64,000 nt of DNA from NCBI GenBank assembly GCA_964404825.1, contig CAYOLQ010000002.1, positions 13,506-77,505 on the forward strand. The letters are read 5' to 3'. The translations under genes were made by a program, and so were the position numbers. Below the pieces are notes generated by a model. The model made no database searches. It was not told where the DNA came from and was given only the letters and a program-made list of their open reading frames with translations. This stretch comes from JACJXF01 sp964404825. GTDB lineage: Bacteria; Bacteroidota; Bacteroidia; Bacteroidales; GCA-2748055. This document shows, one piece after another, positions 37,413 through 45,332 of the stretch. Every line of letters starts with the position of its first letter. Position 1 is the first letter of the stretch.

Positions 37413-37420
37413 CAAATATA
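37413..37420 (-). promoter_or_regulatory. -7 promoter element of the GlmU-like gene
   Basis: TATATTTG on the minus strand, 16 bases before the ATG at 37397, implying a short leader of about 9 bases. No clear -33 element. Confidence 0.4.
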
Positions 37421-37761
37421 TGAAAAGTTAAGGTAAATTAAGCGCAGAACCCCGCATTCGCGGGGTACGCTAAGGCGCGGATTAAGAAACGCGATTTTTT
37501 TCAGAAATAGAAAACTGCGGTTTCAGCTGCGTCTTTCCGCGTGTCACTGAAGCTTCAGCGGAGGCACAGCGTGGCCCGCTTCAGGCGTCCCGATGGCTAT
37601 CGGGATTGCGCTTAACATTGATTTCACGCAAAGTCGCAAAGGTTTTTTGGAAAACGACAGGAAGAATGATTCTTAACTTTCTTTGCGACTTTGCGCGAAA
37701 CCCTTTTGATTTCTCGCAAAGCCGCAAAGTTTTTGGAATCGAGATGGATTTTTTTGAATAA
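37421..37761. repeat. Gene-free stretch with hairpins and a 21-bp repeat in alternating orientation
   Basis: No gene lies between 37398 and 37820. The stretch contains: a GC-rich hairpin with 7-bp arms (ACCCCGC/GCGGGGT, 37449-37466); a palindrome CCCGAT-GGCT-ATCGGG (37589-37604); and three copies of a 21-bp motif built on CGCAAAG-x-CGCAAAG. The copies are 37622-37642 (forward), 37680-37700 (reverse) and 37710-37730 (forward, diverged). Copies one and two could fold into a long stem. Such TTTGCG repeats recur in environmental Bacteroidota intergenic DNA; their origin is unclear. Confidence 0.6.
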
Positions 37762-37799
37762 AATAAAAAACTCCGGCTGCTAAGAATAACAACCGGAGT
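37762..37799 (-). terminator. Intrinsic terminator of rpmE2
   Basis: ACTCCGGCTG (37770-37779) pairs with CAACCGGAGT (37790-37799), with one G-U-type mismatch, around a 10-base loop. On the minus strand it is followed by a T-rich tract (TTTTTTATT). It lies 21 bp after the rpmE2 stop. Confidence 0.8.
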
Positions 37800-37820
37800 C
37801 TCAGTATTTTAAAGGAAGAA

Positions 37821-38096
37821 CTATTTCTCTGTAGTTTTCTTTTTGTCAATATGGTCTTTATAGCGATTCATAAATTTATCAACACGACCAGCTGTATCAA
37901 CAAGTTTCATCTTTCCAGTGTAGTAAGGATGTGAAGCATTTGAAATTTCAAGTTTTACCAGGGGATACTCAACTCCGTCCTCCATGGTTATTTTTTCTTT
38001 AGATGTTGCAGTAGAACGGGTAAGGAAAGTATAACCGTTTGACATATCCTTAAATGCAACAAGCCTGTAATTTTTTGGGTGGATGTCTTTTTTCAT
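37821..38096 (-). CDS. rpmE2: 50S ribosomal protein L31 type B
   Basis: 91 residues from ATG 38096 (MKKDIHPKNYRLVAFKD). This is the type B form: it has the 'SNASHPYYTGKMKLVDTAGRVDKF' C-terminal region and lacks the zinc-binding CxxC of type A L31, so it does not need zinc. Upstream codons to 38141 are not part of the protein. It is monocistronic, with its own consensus promoter and terminator. Confidence 0.95.
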   Translation of the reverse strand: MKKDIHPKNYRLVAFKDMSNGYTFLTRSTATSKEKITMEDGVEYPLVKLEISNASHPYYTGKMKLVDTAGRVDKFMNRYKDHIDKKKTTEK

Positions 38097-38138
38097 TTTT
38101 TTATCCTTGCTATAAATAACAAAATTCGATTCGGACTG

Positions 38139-38170
38139 CAAAATTAGAAATAGTTACAACAATAGCAAAA
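38139..38170 (-). promoter_or_regulatory. Consensus Bacteroidota promoter of rpmE2
   Basis: TTTTG (38170-38166), a 19-base spacer, then TAATTTTG (38146-38139) on the minus strand: a full match to the -33/-7 pattern. Start near 38132, leader about 36 bases. Confidence 0.7.
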
Positions 38171-38211
38171 TATATTTTCATTTATTTTCATTTCATACTT
38201 AAAACAGATAT

Positions 38212-39420
38212 TCAGGCAATCAGGTCTTTGTCTCCAATTTCCAGAAGCTTCTCAGGGTCTACTTTCTCAGGCATAAACCTTTCAAAAGGTATGGTTTTAT
38301 CAATCATATACCGGAGGGTAAAATGAGTTTTTGCCTTAACCCCGCCTACTGCTTCGTATAGTGAGATCATCTTTGGATTAAAATCCCCAACCCAGGAAAG
38401 CTCGATTTCCTTGTACTGCGGTTTAAATTTCATTTTTTCATTCATATGCCAGAAAATGCCTGATTCTACGCCGGAATTCTGGAATTTGGGTATTACTCCT
38501 GCTGCAATAGCGCGTATCCGGTTTATCATTCCGGTTTTTTTGTAATAGATAAACCTGAGCATATTCCAGAGATGGAGTTTGCCGTTTAGTTTTTTCAGTA
38601 TCTGATTTGCATCCGGAAACATAATAAAAAATGAAATGGGTTCATCTTTATGATAGGCAAACCATATCATTTCTCCATCCAGGACTGCTTTTGCGCCATT
38701 CAGGATTTCACGCAATAATTCCTTATCCAGAGGGGTGAAGTCGTCTTTTAACGAAGACCAGGCTTTTTCATAAATATAAGATGCATCATCAATCAGTTTG
38801 TCTGCATTCTTCCAGGTGAAGTGCTGAAAATGGAAGTCGGGTTTTTTTCCAATCCATTCGGCAATTTTCCAGAATCGTTCCGGAAATTTTTTAGTTAGAT
38901 CGAGGTGAAAACTGTATTGTTTAAAAAATACCTGAAATCCATATTTCAGGAAAAGATCTTTATAGTAGGGGAGATGGTATGGCATTCCAATTCCCGGATG
39001 GGTGAAACCATCCACCAGTAAGCCCCAGTTCGAATCGTTCTCACCGAAATTAACCGGAGCATCCATAGCTTTCATACCCTTCCTTTCAAGCCATTCGCGG
39101 GCAGTGTCGAAAAGGAGGTTGGCAGAAGCCTGATTGTTGATGCATTCAAAAAAACCTGCTCCACCGGTAAGAACTTTTTCTGCTTTGGCCTTTTTCAGGT
39201 TATAAAAAGCTGCGATACGCCCGACAGGTCTGCCGTCCTTATCTTTCAGAATCCATCGGCAAGCTTCTCCATCAACGAAACTGCGGTTTTTTTGCGGGTT
39301 GAATATTCGTTTAATGTCGTTATCGGGCAAACAGACCCAATAAGGGTCGTTTTTGTACAGAATTCTCGGTACATCGAGAAATTGCTTTTCTGTTTTTTTT
39401 GAGGATACTTCCAGGATCAT
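38212..39420 (-). CDS. GNAT-like acyltransferase (YghO-type)
   Basis: 402 residues, cytoplasmic. The N terminus 'FLDVPRILYKNDPYWVCLPD' and the central 'GRPVGRIAAFYN' strand are typical of large GNAT-like proteins of the YghO kind. A second GNAT-like half follows from about residue 200 (WFAYHKDEPISFFIMFPD). The substrate is unknown. The ATG overlaps the PIN-domain stop by 4 bp (ATGA), so it is translationally coupled to the toxin-antitoxin pair, an uncommon pairing. Confidence 0.7.
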   Translation of the reverse strand: MILEVSSKKTEKQFLDVPRILYKNDPYWVCLPDNDIKRIFNPQKNRSFVDGEACRWILKDKDGRPVGRIAAFYNLKKAKAEKVLTGGAGFFECINNQASANLLFDTAREWLERKGMKAMDAPVNFGENDSNWGLLVDGFTHPGIGMPYHLPYYKDLFLKYGFQVFFKQYSFHLDLTKKFPERFWKIAEWIGKKPDFHFQHFTWKNADKLIDDASYIYEKAWSSLKDDFTPLDKELLREILNGAKAVLDGEMIWFAYHKDEPISFFIMFPDANQILKKLNGKLHLWNMLRFIYYKKTGMINRIRAIAAGVIPKFQNSGVESGIFWHMNEKMKFKPQYKEIELSWVGDFNPKMISLYEAVGGVKAKTHFTLRYMIDKTIPFERFMPEKVDPEKLLEIGDKDLIA

Positions 39421-39869
39421 TTTCTTAGAATTATATCAAATTCTTTGAGAGTAATGATTTTAGTATTTCCATATTTTTTTATAGCGAGGACATCTTTATC
39501 CCCTGTAACAAGAAAATCAGCTTTGCTTTGATCCGCAAGTTCAAGTAAAAAATTATCTTTTGGATCACGGCAAATACTTATTGAATTATCTATTTGATAA
39601 ACCTGACCGATCAAATAAATAAATTTAATCAAATCATTGAGGTTAGATTTTGTAAAGTATTTATTAAATTTTGGTCTGTCAGCAACGATCTTTAATTCCT
39701 GAATAATCTGATGTGCAAAAACTAACTCAATACGATTAGAAACTATCAAAAATTTGAGGTTTTTCAATTGTTTGCCAATCAAAAAACTGATAAATAGATT
39801 AGTATCTATAATTACCCTAAATTTTTTGCTTTTTGGCATAAATTTCAGTTCGTGCCTCTTCGACTTCAT
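39417..39869 (-). CDS. PIN-domain toxin of a type II toxin-antitoxin pair
   Basis: 150 residues from ATG 39869, which has an AGGAAGAG element 7 bases upstream; ATG 39839 (MPKSKKFRVIIDTN) is an equally plausible start. The PIN nuclease acidic residues are visible: IDTNLFIS, then 'EL' in the central helix, CRDPKDNFLLELA and TGDKDVLA. Such enzymes cleave tRNA or mRNA. It overlaps the antitoxin reading frame (by 53 bp or 23 bp depending on start) and its stop overlaps the GNAT-like start. Confidence 0.85.
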   Translation of the reverse strand: MKSKRHELKFMPKSKKFRVIIDTNLFISFLIGKQLKNLKFLIVSNRIELVFAHQIIQELKIVADRPKFNKYFTKSNLNDLIKFIYLIGQVYQIDNSISICRDPKDNFLLELADQSKADFLVTGDKDVLAIKKYGNTKIITLKEFDIILRK

Positions 39870-40053
39870 GATTTATCTCTTCCTGAGTAATATCTTCAGC
39901 AGAAAAAGAGTTTAGAATACGGGTTAGTCTTTTATCAACAGCCTCTTTTGCTAATTCATTGCTTAATTTAGCCTTGTCTTTTTTGGGAAGCTGCCTGACT
40001 AAATCAAGAACCTGGTTATATGTCAGATTTATTTTATAAGATGAGTTTTCCAT
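39817..40053 (-). CDS. Antitoxin of the PIN pair
   Basis: 78 residues, highly charged and helical, with 'VLDLVRQLPKKDKAKLSNELAKEA' at the N terminus and a glutamate-rich C terminus (QEEINHEVEEAR). This matches the small antitoxins that pair with the Bacteroidota/cyanobacterial 'PIN family' toxins. The start has no recognised DNA-binding motif in the first 15 residues. It is upstream of and overlaps the toxin gene, the usual antitoxin-toxin order. Confidence 0.8.
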   Translation of the reverse strand: MENSSYKINLTYNQVLDLVRQLPKKDKAKLSNELAKEAVDKRLTRILNSFSAEDITQEEINHEVEEARTEIYAKKQKI

Positions 40054-40170
40054 ATCACACTAATTTAATTTACATTACAAAAAAGTGTTGAAGAAAGGCA
40101 ATCATACTACAAATATACCAGAAATCATCGTGAATTTATCATCTTGAAGGTCTTTCTGGAATTATAAGCC

Positions 40171-41649
40171 CTACCCAAGCCTAAACCAATCATTCACAAT
40201 CGCATCCTGATCGCATGACATTTCTTCTGATTTATGAATGTATTCATTCCGGTTCAATAAATATAAATATTCTTTTTCATGTGTGTTGATATTTGCAATT
40301 ATTTCTTCAATAGCATGCAGAAACAGTCTTACTTCCTCATCGGTCATGGTAGGGTGTAATGACCATCTAACCCAACCCGGTTTTTCAGAAAGATCGCCAT
40401 GATTGATTTTGTCGGTTATTGCTTTGGATTTCTCGTAGCTTACCTCCAGAAGGTAATGCCCGTATGTTCCGGCGCAGGCGCATCCTCCCCTTACCTGAAT
40501 TCCGTATAAATCGTTCAGAAGTTTAACAATCAGGTTAAAATGAATTTTTTCGTGGTAAAAGGATATGATCCCCAGCCGGTCTTCATCATGGTCTGCAAGG
40601 ATTTTTATCCCGGGGATCTTCCTGAGACCGGGAAATGCCAATGCAAGAAGTTCATTTTCCCGCGCATGCATTTTCTCCACCCCCATTTTTTGTTTAAGTT
40701 CAATGGCAAGTGCTGCTTTTATTGCTTCCAGAAATCCCGGAGTGCCACCGTCTTCGCGGGTTTCAATATCATCCACATACTTGTAAGATCCCCATGGGTT
40801 TGTCCAGTCAACGGTTCCACCTCCCGGGTTATCGGGAACGCTGGAATGGTACATAGACGAATCGAAAATCAACACACCGCAGGAACCCGGCCCGCCAAGA
40901 AATTTGTGCGGTGAGAAAAATACTGCATCAAGCTTCTCCATAGGATCTTCAGGATGCATATTAATGGTTTCGTAAGGTGCTGAGGCTGCAAAATCAGCGA
41001 AGCATAAACCACCGGCCTCATGCATGATTCTGGCCATCTTGTGGATAGGGGTATGAATTCCGGTTACATTGGAACAGGCAGTGAAGCTGCCGATCTTAAA
41101 GGTACTGTCCTTGTACTTCTCCAGCTGAATGCGCAATTCGTCAAGGTCAACACTTAGATCAGGCTTCGGTTTCAGCTGAACAACTTCTGCAATCGTCTCA
41201 AACCATGATGTCTGGTTGGAATGGTGCTCCATATGAGTTACAAAAACCACAGGACGGTTGCCTTTCTTAACACAATCTTTGTGGCTGTTTCCTCCACAAC
41301 CTTTCAGACTTAGAATCCGCTGCAACTTGTTCACCAATGTAGTCATGCCAAATCCGGAGGTTATGATCACATCCTGAGGACCGGCATTTACATGTTTTTT
41401 TATATATTTATGGGCATAATGATAGCTTTTTGTCATCAATGAGCCCGTTGTATTGGTTTCAGTATGGGTGTTGGCAACAAAAGGGCCGAATTCTTCCAGA
41501 AGTTTTTTTTCAATCGGGTGATGTAACCTCCCGCTGGCAATCCAGTCAGCATAAAGAATTTTCTTTCTGCCATACGGAGAATCAAATTCAGCATCTATAC
41601 CAACGATTTCTTTCCTGAATTTGTTGAAATACTTCTCGAGTTCGGTCAT
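40171..41649 (-). CDS. Class V aminotransferase (cysteine-desulfurase-like, PLP enzyme)
   Basis: 492 residues. The PLP lysine is in FFSPHKFLGGPGS (near residue 248), and the catalytic-cysteine position is in the C-terminal RGGCACAGTYGHY (near 395), both as in SufS/CsdA-type proteins. It is longer than SufS, with a C-terminal extension, and has a 'THTETNTTGSLMT' N-terminal substrate loop. No Suf or Isc scaffold gene is nearby, so it may desulfurate or deselenate something other than a Fe-S scaffold. It is separated from the preceding gene by 138 bp. Confidence 0.82.
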   Translation of the reverse strand: MTELEKYFNKFRKEIVGIDAEFDSPYGRKKILYADWIASGRLHHPIEKKLLEEFGPFVANTHTETNTTGSLMTKSYHYAHKYIKKHVNAGPQDVIITSGFGMTTLVNKLQRILSLKGCGGNSHKDCVKKGNRPVVFVTHMEHHSNQTSWFETIAEVVQLKPKPDLSVDLDELRIQLEKYKDSTFKIGSFTACSNVTGIHTPIHKMARIMHEAGGLCFADFAASAPYETINMHPEDPMEKLDAVFFSPHKFLGGPGSCGVLIFDSSMYHSSVPDNPGGGTVDWTNPWGSYKYVDDIETREDGGTPGFLEAIKAALAIELKQKMGVEKMHARENELLALAFPGLRKIPGIKILADHDEDRLGIISFYHEKIHFNLIVKLLNDLYGIQVRGGCACAGTYGHYLLEVSYEKSKAITDKINHGDLSEKPGWVRWSLHPTMTDEEVRLFLHAIEEIIANINTHEKEYLYLLNRNEYIHKSEEMSCDQDAIVNDWFRLG

Positions 41650-41787
41650 TTAGATCGGTTGATTAATAAATCATGACGATGAAACAGCAGATTATGATCA
41701 TTTGTATGGAACAGAATACCTGAGTTTTACACAACCATAAGGAACTATAAAACTTTAAACCCTCAGGGCTAAAAATAAACCTGATTC

Positions 41788-42537
41788 TTAATTCCTGCTC
41801 GATAATTTGGATAAAAGCCGAAGCATCTCCAGGTAAAGCCAGATCAAAGTAACCATCAATCCAAATGAGGCATACCATTCCATATATTTCGGGGCTCCCT
41901 GCTGGGCTCCTTTTTCAATAAAATCAAAGTCGAGAACGAGGTTCAGCGAAGCTACAACTACAATAACCACACTGATTATAATTCCAACAGGTCCGTTACT
42001 GTGCATAAATCCAATGTTTACGCCAAACATCCCGAGAACAAATGAAAGCAGATATGCTATGGCAATCCCTCCTGTAGCAGCAAGAACACCAAGTCGGAAG
42101 TTTTCTGTAACTTTTATCAGTCCTGACTTATAAGCAAAAAGTAAGGCAAATAATGTTCCGAACGTCAGTGCAACAGCTTGTAGCACAATTCCGGGAAAAC
42201 TGGCATTAAACATTGCCGAAACACCTCCAAGAAATAATCCCTGAAGAATAGCATACAAGGGAGCTGTGTAAGGGGCCCAGGTTTTTTTGAAAACAGTTAT
42301 AAGGGCAGTTATCAGGCCTCCTATTGCGCCTCCAATCATGAAGATCATTAGTGAAGTACTCTGTTCAGCCATCAGTTTCCATGTATAGGATGCTCCGAGA
42401 ACTACAAGGGCAACCAGCAAAAATGACTTATTGACAGTTCCCTGTATTGTCATGGATGATTCAGCCTGTCTGGCAAAATCAGCTCCTTTGAAAGTATTGT
42501 CTCCCAGAACAGGATTCGAAGAACGGGTTATGTTCAT
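41788..42537 (-). CDS. BAX inhibitor-1/YccA family membrane protein
   Basis: 249 residues with seven membrane spans. The family signature in the C-terminal half is visible: LNLVLDFDFIEKGAQQGAPKYMEWYASFGLMVTLIWLY (with the DFDFIE pair). It is thought to act as a Ca2+ leak or FtsH-linked membrane protein. ftsH itself is 13 kb away, so no context link. A -7 element TATCTTTG (42557-42564) lies 20 bases upstream. Confidence 0.88.
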   Translation of the reverse strand: MNITRSSNPVLGDNTFKGADFARQAESSMTIQGTVNKSFLLVALVVLGASYTWKLMAEQSTSLMIFMIGGAIGGLITALITVFKKTWAPYTAPLYAILQGLFLGGVSAMFNASFPGIVLQAVALTFGTLFALLFAYKSGLIKVTENFRLGVLAATGGIAIAYLLSFVLGMFGVNIGFMHSNGPVGIIISVVIVVVASLNLVLDFDFIEKGAQQGAPKYMEWYASFGLMVTLIWLYLEMLRLLSKLSSRN

Positions 42538-42556
42538 TTTTTATAAATTTAAAGTT

Positions 42557-42564
42557 CAAAGATA
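42557..42564 (-). promoter_or_regulatory. -7 promoter element of the BAX-inhibitor-like gene
   Basis: TATCTTTG on the minus strand, matching TAnnTTTG, about 20 bases before the start codon. The -33 spacing is not ideal. Confidence 0.4.
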
Positions 42565-42680
42565 TGTTTTTTTGAATTCCAACGATATTCAAACAGTATG
42601 CCAAAGAAAATGTTTGACCTGATCGGTCCGGATAACTGACAAATTGTATGTAAAGAAGGAGATAATCGTGTTTTAAGTGT

Positions 42681-42688
42681 TATTTTTG
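42681..42688 (+). promoter_or_regulatory. -7 promoter element of the glycan cassette
   Basis: TATTTTTG on the plus strand, 53 bases before the flippase ATG at 42741, giving a leader of about 45 bases. No clear -33 TTG. Confidence 0.4.
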
Positions 42689-42740
42689 TTTCAGGCTTGT
42701 ATTAAGTCCAGAAAAAAATAGTATTCCGGATTTTCAAATC

Positions 42741-44066
42741 ATGAAAAAAAGAATAAGAGAATTATCAAAGAATGAGTTTGTTGTAAATGTATTTACCCTG
42801 ATGTCAGCGACCACCATCGCACAAATCATAGCCATTCTCATTTACCTTATTCTTGCAAGGGTTTACACAGACTACGAGCACGGAATTTTCGCCCTGTACA
42901 TGAGTATAATTGCTGTTACAGGAATTATCTCCACAGGAAAATATGAGTCGGCGGTGATGATGCCAAATGACGACAGAAAAGCTTTTAACATTGTGGCACT
43001 GGGATCCTTTTTATCGTTAGGATTCAGTTTGTTCCTTCTGGCTCTGATAATCCCCTTTCACCATAGTTTTGCGGTTTTACTTGGGGATCCCCTGATAGAA
43101 AAATGGTTATGGTTTGTGCCTCTGTCAACAATTATGATTGGACTTTTTCAAAACTTATCATACTGGGCAAACAGGAACAAGCGATTTGGCAGCATGGCAG
43201 TTGCAAACGTTGGCCAGTCTCTTTCCAATTCGGCGGTTAAGGTTTCCACTCCCGGAATTTTTGCAAACGGCGGAGGTTTAATTGTTGGTGCAATAGTGGG
43301 TCAGTTTGCTGGTATAGTTTTATTTATCAGGGATCTGATTCGAAAAGATGCCGGCTTTCTGAAATATATAAGTATTAAAGAAATGAAGGAAATGGCAAGG
43401 GAATATCGTTTCTTTCCAAGGTTTAATATGATTCATAACCTGATAAATAATTTCTCAGCAAACCTCCCTGTTTTTGTTATTGCATCCAAATTCGGGGCCG
43501 CAGAGGCTGGTATTTATTCATTTGGATTTCTGATGGTATACAGACCGGTTAATCTGGTAACCAGCTCATTTACACAAGTTTTCTCGCAACGGGTTATAAA
43601 TAAGTATAATAGTGGAAAGAGTATTTACTCCGATGTTAAGCGACTTGCAATCAAACTATTTCAGTTTGCACTGATTCCTTTTATTTTAGCGGGATTTGCC
43701 GGTCCGTTTATTTTCACTGTGATTTTTGGGGAATATTGGGCCGAAGCGGGAACGTATATGCAGATTCTCCTTCCATGGATATTTATTGTATTGTTGTCAT
43801 CTCCTTTTTCATTTTTGCCAGATATGCTTAAAAGGCAGCAAACCGCTATGTGGCTTGATGTGCTGAAAATTGCCCTTAGGATTCCGGCACTTGCCATTGG
43901 AGTTTATTACAATAACATATACCTTGCAGTGATTTTGTTTAGTGCCGTAAGTACCCTTTCTGTAGCATACAGTTTCTATTGGTATATTAATCTGGCGAGG
44001 AAGGCTGACAAGAAGAGAAGAGACGAGGTTGTTAAAAATATTGAGTTGCCGATAAGTCTTAATTGA
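42741..44066 (+). CDS. Polysaccharide flippase (Wzx-like)
   Basis: 441 residues with 12 predicted membrane spans, no signal peptide cleavage. The arrangement and 'TTIAQIIAILIYLILAR' first helix followed by 'EHGIFALYMSI' and 'TGKYESAVM' match the polysaccharide-transport (PST/MOP) flippase family that moves lipid-linked oligosaccharide across the inner membrane. First gene of a three-gene cassette with a GT4 glycosyltransferase 60 bp downstream. Confidence 0.86.
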   Translation: MKKRIRELSKNEFVVNVFTLMSATTIAQIIAILIYLILARVYTDYEHGIFALYMSIIAVTGIISTGKYESAVMMPNDDRKAFNIVALGSFLSLGFSLFLLALIIPFHHSFAVLLGDPLIEKWLWFVPLSTIMIGLFQNLSYWANRNKRFGSMAVANVGQSLSNSAVKVSTPGIFANGGGLIVGAIVGQFAGIVLFIRDLIRKDAGFLKYISIKEMKEMAREYRFFPRFNMIHNLINNFSANLPVFVIASKFGAAEAGIYSFGFLMVYRPVNLVTSSFTQVFSQRVINKYNSGKSIYSDVKRLAIKLFQFALIPFILAGFAGPFIFTVIFGEYWAEAGTYMQILLPWIFIVLLSSPFSFLPDMLKRQQTAMWLDVLKIALRIPALAIGVYYNNIYLAVILFSAVSTLSVAYSFYWYINLARKADKKRRDEVVKNIELPISLN

Positions 44067-44126
44067 AAAAATGAGATTCAGGTACAGCGAAAACTCATTA
44101 ACTTGTTATGATATTATGATACTATT

Positions 44127-45332
44127 TTGAAAGAAACTCTTCCATACCGCGTGTTGATAATTCCTTCATGGTATATTCCTGATGGAGGAACATTCTTTCG
44201 TGATCATGCTGAAGCATTAAATAATACCGATTTTGAAGTACATGTTCTGGTTAACCGGACAGTAACATTTACTTCAAATTCCCTTAAAGAGATCGTTTTT
44301 TCGGGGCAAAAATCTGAGTATATCGAAAACGGAGTATTGGTTTACAAACGATCCACCCTGAAATGGCCTAAACTTGAAGAATGGAATCTGAACCGGTGGA
44401 TACGAAAATATATTTTGCACTTTGAGAAATACAGACTCAGGCATGGTTTACCTGATATTATGATTGTCCAGAGTTCTATCTGGGCGGGAGCTGTGGCTGC
44501 CAGACTGAAAAAGATATACCGTATTCCATATATCCTTGTTGAACACAGAGGACGATTTACTGAGCACCTGGAACTTTCTGAAGAGTATTTTGAAGACTGG
44601 TATCTGAACTATTTGAAATCGGCATTTGCCAATGCTGAAAGAATTGTTTGTGTAAGCGAGGCCTTAAAAAATAAGATAAGCAGCATCAGCAATATACCTG
44701 CTGCGGATATAAGTATCATTCCGAACCTCATAGATACAGATTTTTTTATTCCTTCGGGAAGGGTTCGTGAACTTCAGCCATTCGTTTTTCTGAGTGCGGG
44801 ATTTCTTGATCGCGTAAAGGGATTCGATATACTTCTGGGTGCATTTGCAAAATTTCTTGAGCGCAATGAAGGTGAGTTTTTTCTTAGGATTGCCGGGCGC
44901 GGTAAAGATCAGAAGTTACTCAGGAAATATGCTGCAGATCTGGGAATTTCAGACAGGGTAACTTTTATAGGTAAGGTAAGCCGGGAGAGGATTCGTGACG
45001 AAATGCAGCGCTCAAATGTATTTGTACTTCCAAGTCGTTTCGAATCATTTGGAGTTGTGCTTATAGAAGCCTTGGCTACTGCATGCCCCATAATTGCAAC
45101 CCGTTCAGGCGGACCATCCTCAATTGTAAGCGACAGCAATGGCTTTTTGGTAGATGTTGAAAATGAGGATGAATTATCCAATGCGATGGAAAGAATTTAT
45201 TTATGCTATCCGAATTTTAATCCCGAAGTAATTCGTAACGAAGCTGTTGATAAATATAGTCGTGAAGTTGTTTGTGAGAAGTACCGAAATTTAATCCGCG
45301 AAACTTTACATGAATACACTATTATTGCTTGA
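44127..45332 (+). CDS. Glycosyltransferase family 4
   Basis: 401 residues, starting at TTG 44127 (KETLPYRVLIIPSWYIPDGG follows the start); no in-frame ATG lies upstream nearby. The GT-B fold is evident: N-terminal PSWYIPDGGTFFRDHA, central 'VCVSEALKNKIS' and the retaining E-x7-E motif in SRFESFGVVLIEALA. It adds a sugar from a nucleotide donor to a growing surface glycan. Its last 23 bases overlap the next gene's start, so translation is coupled. Confidence 0.88.
   Translation: MKETLPYRVLIIPSWYIPDGGTFFRDHAEALNNTDFEVHVLVNRTVTFTSNSLKEIVFSGQKSEYIENGVLVYKRSTLKWPKLEEWNLNRWIRKYILHFEKYRLRHGLPDIMIVQSSIWAGAVAARLKKIYRIPYILVEHRGRFTEHLELSEEYFEDWYLNYLKSAFANAERIVCVSEALKNKISSISNIPAADISIIPNLIDTDFFIPSGRVRELQPFVFLSAGFLDRVKGFDILLGAFAKFLERNEGEFFLRIAGRGKDQKLLRKYAADLGISDRVTFIGKVSRERIRDEMQRSNVFVLPSRFESFGVVLIEALATACPIIATRSGGPSSIVSDSNGFLVDVENEDELSNAMERIYLCYPNFNPEVIRNEAVDKYSREVVCEKYRNLIRETLHEYTIIA

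Noticed and set aside
37622..37730. Possible CRISPR array
   Set aside because: Only three 21-bp copies in alternating orientation with unequal spacing and no cas genes.
41663..41878. 71-residue ORF between the class V aminotransferase and the BAX-inhibitor-like gene
   Set aside because: It overlaps the end of the BAX-inhibitor-like gene in another frame and resembles no protein.
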